Shown: positions 1 to 5,993 of the stretch, one piece after another
Layout: each line of letters starts with the position of its first letter
How positions within the stretch are numbered: position 1 is the first letter of the stretch
Origin: an uncultured Mediterraneibacter sp.
GTDB taxonomy: Bacteria; Bacillota; Clostridia; Lachnospirales; Lachnospiraceae
Length of the DNA: 7,938 nt
NCBI GenBank assembly: GCA_934418295.1
Contig: CAKRWZ010000079.1
Location: 1 to 7,938, forward strand
Direction: 5' to 3'
Notes under the pieces: generated by a model
What the model was told of the DNA's origin: nothing
What the model saw: only the letters and a program-made list of their open reading frames with translations
Databases searched by the model: none
Translations under genes and position numbers: made by a program

Positions 1-3
1 TAA

Positions 4-22
4 AGCCGCAGCTCTTTTTATT
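4..22 (-). terminator. possible half of a terminator stem cut by the window edge
   Basis: Downstream of the aminotransferase stop, the minus strand reads AAAAAGAGCTGCGGCTTTA up to the window edge. An A-tract leading into a GC-rich arm is what the proximal half of an intrinsic, perhaps bidirectional, terminator looks like; the matching arm would lie outside the window. Only one arm is visible, so this is a suggestion. Confidence 0.3.
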
Positions 23-57
23 TACACAGACTCTTTCCGATCTGTTTTTATACCGTT

Positions 58-1341
58 TTACTCACCCAAAAGCTTTTCTGCACTGACCAGTTTTACGCCC
101 AGTGCAAACAGCTCTGCCGCTTTTTCCAGTTCTTCCACCGTCGGAAAGCTCGGAGCGATACGGATATTGCTGTCCATCGGATCCTTTTTGTACGGATAAG
201 TTGCACCCGCACCTGTCAAGATCAGACCCGCTTCTTTTACTTTGCTTACGATCGCTTTTGCACAGCCTTCCATCGCATCGAAGGAGATAAAGTAGCCGCC
301 CAGAGGTTTTGTCCAGGTACCGATCTCCAATCCGCCCAGCTCTCTGGTCAGGATCTCGTCTACTTTTTCAAACTTTGGACGCAGGATCTCTGCGTGTTTG
401 CGCATATGCTCATGCATTCCTGCCATGTCTTTGAAAAATCTCACATGGCGCAGCTGGTTCAGCTTATCATGGCCGATCGTCTGGATACTCATGTATTTCT
501 TTGCATCTTCGATATTGGCTTCTGACGCTGCCAATGCTGCCAGACCGGAGCCCGGGAAAGTTACTTTTGAAGTTGAAATGAATTTCAGCACCAGATCCGG
601 ATTTCCTGCTTTGATACATTCATTCAAAAGCTCCAGGATCACATCTCTTTTATCGTCATACAGATGGTGGATGGAGTATGCATTATCCCAGAAAATACGG
701 AAATCCGGAGCCGCCGGTTTCAATCTTGCAAAACGTCTTACCGTCTCATCAGAATAAGAAATACCTGAAGGGTTCGAGTACTTCGGCACACACCAGATAC
801 CTTTGATGGAATCGTCGTTCTCCACCAGGTTTTCTACCATGTCCATATCCGGCCCCGTCTCCAGAAGCGGAACGTTGATCATCTCGATCCCGAAATATTC
901 CGTAATCCCGAAATGGCGGTCATACCCCGGAACCGGGCAAAGGAATTTCACATGGTCCAGCTTGCACCACGGTGTATGTCCCATAAAACCATGGGTATAT
1001 GCACGGGAAACCGTATCAAACATTACATTCAGACTGGAATTTCCATAAATCAGGATGTTTCTCTCCGGAACCTCCGACATATCTGCCAGCAATTTTCTGG
1101 CATCGCTGATTCCGCTGAGTTCTCCGTAGTTTCTGCAGTCCACACCGTTTGAGCTTGTCAGGTCGCTCTCACTGTTGAGCACATCCATCATGCCAAGGCT
1201 CAGATCCAACTGCTGCTTGGACGGTTTTCCGCGGGACATGTCCAACTTCATTCCTCTCTCTTTAAACGCTTCAAACTGCTTCTCCAGATCCTCTTTCAAG
1301 GCTCTTAACTCCTCTTTGTCCAACTGACTGTAAGGTGTCAT
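58..1341 (-). CDS. PLP-dependent aminotransferase, aspartate aminotransferase-like (subgroup Ic type)
   Basis: This 427-residue fold-type I aminotransferase most resembles the bacterial aspartate aminotransferases of subgroup Ic (Pfam Asp_aminotransf type), which interconvert aspartate plus 2-oxoglutarate with oxaloacetate plus glutamate in the cytosol. Visible catalytic features are the PLP Schiff-base lysine K259 in STSKVTFPGSG, N190 in YSNPSG, D219 and Y222 in FWDNAY (D219 should contact the pyridine nitrogen), and R394 in NIRIAPSFP, expected to bind the substrate carboxylate. The N-terminal SRGKPS segment (residues 36-41) is typical of this subgroup. Length is normal and no frame disruption is seen. 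The start is supported by an AGGAGGG ribosome binding site about 6 nt upstream. The gene has its own promoter and is separated from the CvpA gene by 166 nt, so it is probably transcribed independently. Family assignment is firm; the exact amino-donor specificity is inferred from resemblance only. Confidence 0.93.
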   Translation of the reverse strand: MTPYSQLDKEELRALKEDLEKQFEAFKERGMKLDMSRGKPSKQQLDLSLGMMDVLNSESDLTSSNGVDCRNYGELSGISDARKLLADMSEVPERNILIYGNSSLNVMFDTVSRAYTHGFMGHTPWCKLDHVKFLCPVPGYDRHFGITEYFGIEMINVPLLETGPDMDMVENLVENDDSIKGIWCVPKYSNPSGISYSDETVRRFARLKPAAPDFRIFWDNAYSIHHLYDDKRDVILELLNECIKAGNPDLVLKFISTSKVTFPGSGLAALAASEANIEDAKKYMSIQTIGHDKLNQLRHVRFFKDMAGMHEHMRKHAEILRPKFEKVDEILTRELGGLEIGTWTKPLGGYFISFDAMEGCAKAIVSKVKEAGLILTGAGATYPYKKDPMDSNIRIAPSFPTVEELEKAAELFALGVKLVSAEKLLGE

Positions 1342-1392
1342 TTGTTTCCCTCCTCTGTTATCATTGATCTTTTTCTTCGATCACCATGTGCT

Positions 1393-1421
1393 ATTTTATA
1401 GATGTATTGAAGAAAAGTCAA
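1393..1421 (-). promoter_or_regulatory. sigma-A promoter of the aminotransferase gene
   Basis: On the minus strand the -35 element is TTGACT (1421-1416) and the -10 element is TAAAAT (1398-1393), separated by exactly 17 nt. The predicted transcription start is near 1386, giving a leader of about 45 nt that ends in an AGGAGGG ribosome binding site. The leader also contains a short inverted repeat (TGATC / GATCA, 1365-1383). An AT-rich region with A-tracts lies immediately upstream. Confidence 0.75.
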
Positions 1422-1433
1422 CCTTCTCCTGCA

Positions 1434-1499
1434 TTTTCTTTTTGTTTTTTTGTCGTTTTTATCATTTTTGACTTCTTTATGCAATTTTTGATTTTGTTT
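1434..1499 (-). promoter_or_regulatory. A-tract-rich, probably curved DNA upstream of the aminotransferase promoter
   Basis: Read on the minus strand this stretch is a series of A-tracts. The T-runs on the plus strand centre near 1448, 1458, 1467, 1477 and 1487, about one helical turn apart, which is the spacing that makes A-tract DNA bend in one direction. It sits upstream of the -35 element, where UP-element-like sequences stimulate RNA polymerase. It also fills the end of the CvpA transcription unit, where no GC-rich terminator hairpin is visible. The phasing is seen directly; promoter activation is inferred. Confidence 0.5.
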
Positions 1500-1507
1500 C
1501 TTGCATT

Positions 1508-2311
1508 TTAGATCAGCATTTTCAATAAAGCATTATGTTCATATAAGAAACGGAGCAGACCGCTTTCATTGATCATCTCCAGGCAAGGCTTTCCTGCATC
1601 GGTGGCGCAGACCAGCGTCAGGACCAGGAAGATGATCCAGATAAAGAGCAATGCCAAAACTCCTCCGAGCACCGCTCCCGCTGCCGTGTTCAGCCCGTGG
1701 ATGATCGGCAGGAATGACAGCAGATCCGCCACGGCGATAAACGCCCGGATCAGAATCCACACCAAAAGGAAGGTAATGACAAACGACAGGATGCTGATCA
1801 CCACATTGGACGCATACGTCGAAATATATTCCGGGAAAGTTTTTATCCCCAGCTTCCCGTAGATCTCACTGTTGTTGTTTTCCAGCAGCGCCGTCTTTAA
1901 AAATTCCGGCAGTTCCGAATTTTCGATCAACTTGATCTGCGTATCCTTGGGGATCTCTCCCAAAAATCCTGCAATGTCGTCCATCCCTAAGCCAAGCGAA
2001 GACAGATCCGCATTATTTTGCAGCTGCTGCTTTTGGTATTCCGTAAGAGGCAGTTGCGACAGATCTGCATTCTCCAGCACCTCCTGCGATACCGACGGCA
2101 AAAAGATCTCCACACACTTTTTTTCGATCATATCATCCAACGGCGTCCACTTTTTCACTGCTTTGCTGACATAAGGGTTCAAAAAGATCACCAGCACGAT
2201 GGACAAAATCGCCGCCACCAAAGTCGCCGCCACTTTGATCAACCCGCGCCAGGCTCCCCAGATGACCCCCAGCACAAAAACCAATCCTATTCCTATCAAT
2301 AACCAGTTCAT
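1508..2311 (-). CDS. CvpA-family integral membrane protein
   Basis: This 267-residue membrane protein belongs to the CvpA family, named after an E. coli protein needed for colicin V production and later linked to envelope homeostasis; the molecular role is unresolved. Hydrophobic segments fall at about residues 2-18, 25-46, 165-195 and 205-234. The family-typical GAWRGLIK turn (19-26) lies between the first two, and a Gly/Ala-rich segment (GLNTAAGAVLGGVLALLF) starts the last. Between spans 2 and 3 is a soluble insert of roughly 115 residues (48-162), larger than in short CvpA proteins, with repeated NADLS-like motifs. The start is fixed by an AGGAGAG ribosome binding site overlapping the TAG stop of the DUF5711 gene; the intergenic gap is only 8 nt, so the two are cotranscribed and probably translationally coupled. 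Family call is good; function is unknown. Confidence 0.87.
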   Translation of the reverse strand: MNWLLIGIGLVFVLGVIWGAWRGLIKVAATLVAAILSIVLVIFLNPYVSKAVKKWTPLDDMIEKKCVEIFLPSVSQEVLENADLSQLPLTEYQKQQLQNNADLSSLGLGMDDIAGFLGEIPKDTQIKLIENSELPEFLKTALLENNNSEIYGKLGIKTFPEYISTYASNVVISILSFVITFLLVWILIRAFIAVADLLSFLPIIHGLNTAAGAVLGGVLALLFIWIIFLVLTLVCATDAGKPCLEMINESGLLRFLYEHNALLKMLI

Positions 2312-2319
2312 GTTCTCTC

Positions 2320-3483
2320 CTATTTTACCAATCGTACCTTTCTCATCAATCCGGAACTCAGCAGCAGATAACGGTGTCTTCCGTTGACCGGTATCATTTC
2401 GGCGGTATCCATTTCCAGATCCCCTTTAAACCGTACCGTTCCGTGCAAGGTATAAATACACCCTCTGGTGCCCTCCAGCATGATGATCTCATCGCCTGCC
2501 AGTTTCACACTTCCGTAATCCCCCTGGAAATCTGCGGACATGACCTGCTTTCCTTTCAGGTTGTAAACCCGCAGCTCATAGCCCCGTTTCCCGGTGTTCC
2601 GAAGCACAAATCCCACGCACTCTGCAGAATGGAACGTGCTTTTGATTTCTTTATCTAATGTGATCTTTACCGTTGCCTCCGGAACCTGCTTCCCTTCGTA
2701 CACCGTAAAACCTGCATCCCGGATCATGACTGCCGTGTCGTTTCCGGAAAAGAACACCACCGGAGCCACAGTCCCTTCATACTCATCCTGTGTGACCAGA
2801 TTGTCCTTTTTCCCCTGGCCCACCGTTCCGAAATTGTAATATACCATCCGTGTCTTCACTGCCGATCCCTCTGTGGTCAGGTAGGAAACCCCCAGAAGAT
2901 TGGCGTCGTCCGAAAGTGCCAGCGCCACCGGATAACCGGTTTTCTGCACGGTGGTCTGGATCTCCGCCAGCACATTTCCCGCCGTGTCGTACACAACAAC
3001 CTTCGGTGTCGTGTCGTTTTTCAGGATCGCCGCAACGATCCCCTGTTTAGAGACAGCTGCCCGCTCAATAGGCAGCACGGTGCTAAACTCTCCCTTCAGC
3101 CCTTTTTCGTCAAAGATCATGACTGCGTTGCCACCTCCGTCCGCGATGACAAAGGACTCTTTCCCTTCGGTCAGCTTCGGGTTTTGCAGCTGCGCCGGCT
3201 GGTTCCACAGCTCTTGTCCGTCCTGATCCAGATACATCACACCGTCTCTGCTGTAGCGGATCACTCCGTCGGCGAATCCCGCATAACTGTAGTTGTCCGC
3301 TCCGCTCTTTTCGTATTCTTTTACCACGCTGACTGCCGTGTAGGTATGGCGGCTGCTGAAGATAAAGTACCCCGTCAGAAGCACGATCAAGCCGATACCG
3401 GCGGCTATCAGCCATTTCTTTTTTTTACGACAGAACCTGCCGGCTTCCTGCCAAGTTTCTGTAAGTTTCCCCTTTGTGATCAT
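2320..3483 (-). CDS. DUF5711-type membrane-anchored beta-propeller-like protein
   Basis: This 387-residue protein resembles the DUF5711 family, found mainly in Clostridia and of unknown function. It has a short basic cytoplasmic tail ending in RKKKK (19-23), one hydrophobic span at about residues 24-43, and a large C-terminal domain that should face outside. That domain repeats the pattern of a beta-propeller blade, a beta strand followed by aspartate/glycine turn and another strand: VMYLDQDGQELW (82-93), VMIFDEKGLKGEF (121-133), VVVYDTAGNVLAEI (162-175) and LRVYNLKGKQVMSADF (304-319). This suggests a PQQ/WD-like propeller used for binding rather than catalysis; no catalytic motif is apparent. 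The ribosome binding site is weak (GGGATGA). It follows the LysM gene by 76 nt and directly precedes the CvpA gene, so the three probably share a pathway. Topology is confident; the family name comes from recognition. Confidence 0.82.
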   Translation of the reverse strand: MITKGKLTETWQEAGRFCRKKKKWLIAAGIGLIVLLTGYFIFSSRHTYTAVSVVKEYEKSGADNYSYAGFADGVIRYSRDGVMYLDQDGQELWNQPAQLQNPKLTEGKESFVIADGGGNAVMIFDEKGLKGEFSTVLPIERAAVSKQGIVAAILKNDTTPKVVVYDTAGNVLAEIQTTVQKTGYPVALALSDDANLLGVSYLTTEGSAVKTRMVYYNFGTVGQGKKDNLVTQDEYEGTVAPVVFFSGNDTAVMIRDAGFTVYEGKQVPEATVKITLDKEIKSTFHSAECVGFVLRNTGKRGYELRVYNLKGKQVMSADFQGDYGSVKLAGDEIIMLEGTRGCIYTLHGTVRFKGDLEMDTAEMIPVNGRHRYLLLSSGLMRKVRLVK

Positions 3484-3537
3484 TTATTTCATCCCGTTTT
3501 TTGAAATCTGATTTTCTGCTTTTGTCCGCTGGTGTTC

Positions 3538-3546
3538 ATTATATCA
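3538..3546 (-). promoter_or_regulatory. candidate extended -10 promoter for the DUF5711-CvpA genes
   Basis: The minus strand carries TGATATAAT, an exact match to the extended -10 form TGn-TATAAT, in the 76-nt gap between the LysM and DUF5711 genes. No good -35 hexamer is present at 16-19 nt upstream, as is allowed for extended -10 promoters. Initiation would give a leader of about 50 nt before the DUF5711 start. It may simply be internal to an operon running from the LysM gene. Confidence 0.4.
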
Positions 3547-3559
3547 TGATTCGCACTTT

Positions 3560-4792
3560 TTAGGGAAGTACCAGTTTTTGTCCGATGTAAATGAAATTCC
3601 CGTCGGAAAGGCCGTTCATCCGGCAGATCGCGTCCACATGGCTTACGTCGCCGTACATTTTTTTGCTGATGATCGCCAGGGTATCCCCCTGCTCCACCAC
3701 GTAAACTCCATTACTCCCATTGCTGACGTTACTTTCATTGCTTCCGTCTTTGTTTCCACCGGATCCGGTTTTCTCGCCGTCCTCTCCGCCTGTCTGCGCC
3801 GTCACCTGTCCGCCGGTTTCCACCGTTTCCTCTGACTGTTTTGAATCTGCCTGCCCTTTTCCCTGCTGATTGGCATCCGGCTGTTCCTCCTGCATGGGAT
3901 CCGATTGTGTCCCCTGCGCGGGATCCGCAGTTTCTCCGCCGGCAGTTTCACCGTCCCGGGCCTGTTCCTTTTCCGATGCGTTCTGTCCCTGCGCGTCCGC
4001 ATCCCCGTTTCCGGCAGTTTCCTTTTCTTCCGCCGCCGTCTTTCGCAGTGCCGTTTCCACTGTCTTCATTTTGTCAAAATTATTCAGCATGGTAACCCCC
4101 ATCACCAGCGCCACCAAAACTAAAGCAGCGCTGACTGCATACATCATCCGCGCTGCTTTCTTTTGTTTCTGTCGTTCTTCTTTTTCTCTTACAAGGCTGC
4201 GAAAATCCTTTGCAGCTCGATCTTCAATAGTTTCCGAGGGACACACGCCGTTCCTTTTCCGACTGGAGATCATATAGTTTTGCATGGAGGGATTTTTTTC
4301 GTAATATGTATAATGTCCGCCGATCTCCATCAAGTCGTTAAATTTATGCGCATAGTACACCTCCTCTTTCTCAACCGGATCCTTCAGGACCAGTATCGTA
4401 TTTTTTTCTGCAAAGGATTTTCGGTGCAGCTTCAAAATTGCCGGATCGACTTTCAGGTCCGCATCCGGCCGTGCCATGAACCAGCCAACAATCCCGCTTT
4501 CTTCAAAATATTGCTTACAATCTTCGTAACCGTTTTTCCAGACTTCTTCTCCCAGGACCACTTCTCCTTTTTCCTGCTTCAATTCGTGCATTTGGATAGC
4601 TCCGTGGATAAACACGTAGTCTTCTCCGTCGATCGTCTGCATTTCTCCAACCAGAAATGCACCCATTGGCTTTTGCTGTGCCCGTTCACACAGCTGCGCA
4701 AAAAATGTGTCCACATAATCTTCTACATAAATTTTAGGCGTATCACTTACGTTTCCGATCTGCCGCACATTTTTCGGTAATTGTCTTTCCAT
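3560..4792 (-). CDS. membrane protein with MPN/JAMM-like cytoplasmic domain and C-terminal LysM domain
   Basis: This 410-residue protein has four parts. Residues ~20-165 resemble an MPN (JAB1/Mov34) fold: GAFLVGE, then DYVFIHGAIQM, then IVGWFMARP (101-109), then NTILVLKDP (131-139). In active JAMM enzymes the third motif reads GWYHSHP, so both metal-binding histidines are replaced here (M106, R108) and the upstream glutamate also appears absent; the domain is probably non-catalytic. A basic stretch (residues ~178-215) precedes a single span (~216-236), placing the N-terminus inside. A long Glu/Gly/Gln/Asp/Ser-rich linker (~250-360) reaches a LysM module (363-410; VVEQGDTL at its start, IYIGQKLVLP at its end) that should bind peptidoglycan outside. 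The start at 4792 is preferred over an in-frame ATG at 4873 because GGGGTG lies 7 nt upstream and the earlier 27 residues are not domain-like. The LysM call is firm; the MPN call is inference from motif order. Confidence 0.85.
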   Translation of the reverse strand: MERQLPKNVRQIGNVSDTPKIYVEDYVDTFFAQLCERAQQKPMGAFLVGEMQTIDGEDYVFIHGAIQMHELKQEKGEVVLGEEVWKNGYEDCKQYFEESGIVGWFMARPDADLKVDPAILKLHRKSFAEKNTILVLKDPVEKEEVYYAHKFNDLMEIGGHYTYYEKNPSMQNYMISSRKRNGVCPSETIEDRAAKDFRSLVREKEERQKQKKAARMMYAVSAALVLVALVMGVTMLNNFDKMKTVETALRKTAAEEKETAGNGDADAQGQNASEKEQARDGETAGGETADPAQGTQSDPMQEEQPDANQQGKGQADSKQSEETVETGGQVTAQTGGEDGEKTGSGGNKDGSNESNVSNGSNGVYVVEQGDTLAIISKKMYGDVSHVDAICRMNGLSDGNFIYIGQKLVLP

Positions 4793-4868
4793 ATGCTTCA
4801 CCCCATTTACACAACGTTTACTTGTCCGATATTTCTTCCGCCTTTTGCGGTTTTGAAATACTGGTACA

Positions 4869-4877
4869 AGCATAGCA
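4869..4877 (-). promoter_or_regulatory. weak candidate extended -10 promoter for the LysM-protein gene
   Basis: The minus strand reads TGCTATGCT, a TGn-extended -10 with hexamer TATGCT, about 77 nt before the preferred start codon. No convincing -35 element is found. If it is used, transcription would begin near 4862, downstream of the in-frame ATG at 4873, so the longer version of the protein could not be made from this transcript. A promoter is expected somewhere here because a terminator stands just upstream. Confidence 0.28.
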
Positions 4878-4886
4878 CGTGAAAAG

Positions 4887-4933
4887 CGCTTAATTTAGCG
4901 GTTGGTGTCGGAACGAGATGGGATTCGTTCGAC
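4887..4933. repeat. two adjacent inverted repeats in the leader region of the LysM-protein gene
   Basis: One inverted repeat has arms CGCT (4887-4890) and AGCG (4897-4900) around an AT centre. The other pairs GTC (4907-4909) plus GAACGA (4911-4916) with TCGTTC (4925-4930) plus GAC (4931-4933), leaving a single bulged G at 4910. They lie between the transketolase terminator and the LysM start, where operators or leader RNA structure would be expected. Neither is followed by a T-tract on the minus strand. Role is unknown. Confidence 0.4.
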
Positions 4934-4977
4934 AAAACAAAAGCATCCCGGATTTTTGTCATATATCTGGCAACAGC

Positions 4978-5020
4978 AATAAAACAGCCGTACTTCACGT
5001 TTTCCGCAAAGTACGACTGT
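4978..5020 (-). terminator. intrinsic terminator of the transketolase operon
   Basis: A 12-bp stem is formed by 4984-4995 (ACAGCCGTACTT) and 5009-5020 (AAGTACGACTGT), with one G-U/A-C position and a 13-nt loop. It begins 29 nt past the stop codon of the C-terminal transketolase gene. On the minus strand the stem runs into TTTTATTG, a moderate T-tract. The plus-strand side is also T-rich (CTTTACTTTTC), so it could work in both directions, although no plus-strand gene is present. Confidence 0.75.
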
Positions 5021-5048
5021 CTTTACTTTTCTAAACAAATCTGTAAAC

Positions 5049-5993
5049 TTACGCCTGCACAAAGGTTTTTACTTTTTCATAAATGCTGTCTGCATCCAGT
5101 CCGTATTTTTTGATCAGCTCCAGCGCCGGACCGGATTCGCCGTAGGTATCGTTGATTCCGATCTTTTTCACTTTTGTCGGGCAGTTTTCTGCCAAAACAT
5201 CACAAACTGCGCTTCCCAGGCCGCCGATCACCGAATGCTCTTCCACCGTAACGACTTTGCCGGTTTCCTGTGCGGCTTTGATCACCAGCTCTGCATCCAG
5301 CGGTTTGATGGTATGGATATTGATCACCTTTGCATCAATGCCCTCTGCTGCCAGTTTTTCCGCTGCCTCCAGACAGTTTGCCACCGGAAGTCCGGTCGCA
5401 ATGATCGTCACATCTTTTCCTTCCCGCAGCACGACGCCCTTTCCCAGTTCAAACTGATAGTCCGGGCGGTCATTGATAACCGGCACAGCCAGTCTGCCGA
5501 AACGCAGATAAACCGGTCCTTCGTGCTCATAAGCCGCTCTCACTGCCGCCTTTGCCTCCACGTCATCGGAAGGATTCAAAACCACCATGCCCGGGATGGT
5601 CCGCATCAGAGCGATATCCTCATTGCACTGGTGGGTCGCACCGTCTTCTCCGACAGAAATACCGGCATGGGTCGCACCGATCTTTACATTCAGATGCGGA
5701 TATCCGACGGAGTTGCGGATCTGCTCAAAGGCACGTCCTGCCGCAAACATGGCAAAGGAGCTGGCAAAGGGTATCTTTCCTGTCGCTGCCAGACCTGCTG
5801 CTACACCGATCATATTTTCCTCTGCTATACCGCAGTTGATATGTCTCTCCGGAAACGCTTTCCGGAAGACACCGGTTTTTGTCGCCCCGGCCAAGTCTGC
5901 ATCCAGCACCACCAGATTTTCTTTTTCTTTTCCAAGCTCTACCAAAGCATTGCCATAGCTTTCTCTTGTTGCGATCTTCTTTACTTCTGACAT
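5049..5993 (-). CDS. transketolase, C-terminal subunit
   Basis: This 314-residue protein is the C-terminal half of a split transketolase, carrying the pyrimidine-binding and C-terminal domains. With the N-terminal subunit it should form the cytosolic thiamine-diphosphate enzyme that moves two-carbon ketol units between sugar phosphates in the non-oxidative pentose phosphate pathway. Visible landmarks are DADLAGAT (31-38), the catalytic glutamate E59 in NCGIAEENM, which activates the cofactor, FASSFAMFAAGRAFEQIR (76-93), GEDGATHQ (115-122), and a C-terminal domain with IHTIKPLD (226-233) and EEHSVIGGLG (251-260). Length matches other split C-subunits. The start codon lies inside the last codons of the upstream gene (13-nt overlap) with an AGGTG ribosome binding site about 8 nt upstream, implying translational coupling and equal dosage. 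DXS-like and pyruvate dehydrogenase E1 beta proteins share this architecture, but the upstream partner supports transketolase. Confidence 0.94.
   Translation of the reverse strand: MSEVKKIATRESYGNALVELGKEKENLVVLDADLAGATKTGVFRKAFPERHINCGIAEENMIGVAAGLAATGKIPFASSFAMFAAGRAFEQIRNSVGYPHLNVKIGATHAGISVGEDGATHQCNEDIALMRTIPGMVVLNPSDDVEAKAAVRAAYEHEGPVYLRFGRLAVPVINDRPDYQFELGKGVVLREGKDVTIIATGLPVANCLEAAEKLAAEGIDAKVINIHTIKPLDAELVIKAAQETGKVVTVEEHSVIGGLGSAVCDVLAENCPTKVKKIGINDTYGESGPALELIKKYGLDADSIYEKVKTFVQA

Noticed and set aside
26..45. ACAGA / TCTGT hairpin as the terminator of the aminotransferase
   Set aside because: The stem is only 5 bp and on the coding strand it is followed by an A-rich, not T-rich, sequence.
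4400..4520. Active JAMM metalloprotease (deubiquitinase-like or RadC-like) in the LysM protein
   Set aside because: The histidines of the HxHP motif are Met and Arg here and the catalytic Glu is not found, so enzymatic activity is unlikely.
4163..4780. Plus-strand open frame of 205 codons opposite the LysM-protein gene
   Set aside because: It lies entirely antisense to a well-supported gene, is rich in Phe, His and Cys as antisense frames often are, and resembles no protein family.
4793..4873. Upstream in-frame ATG at 4873 that would extend the LysM protein to 437 residues
   Set aside because: The added residues are basic and unlike a domain, the start at 4792 has a GGGGTG ribosome binding site, and the 4873 ATG may itself lie within a -10 element.
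4907..4933. Inverted GAACGA / TCGTTC as a LexA (SOS) box
   Set aside because: The half-sites are too far apart for the Gram-positive LexA consensus (CGAAC-N4-GTTCG).
5235..5990. Plus-strand open frame of 251 codons opposite the C-terminal transketolase gene
   Set aside because: It is antisense to an unambiguous enzyme gene, has no domain-like motifs and unusual His/Cys/Arg content; it is a shadow of the real codon use.
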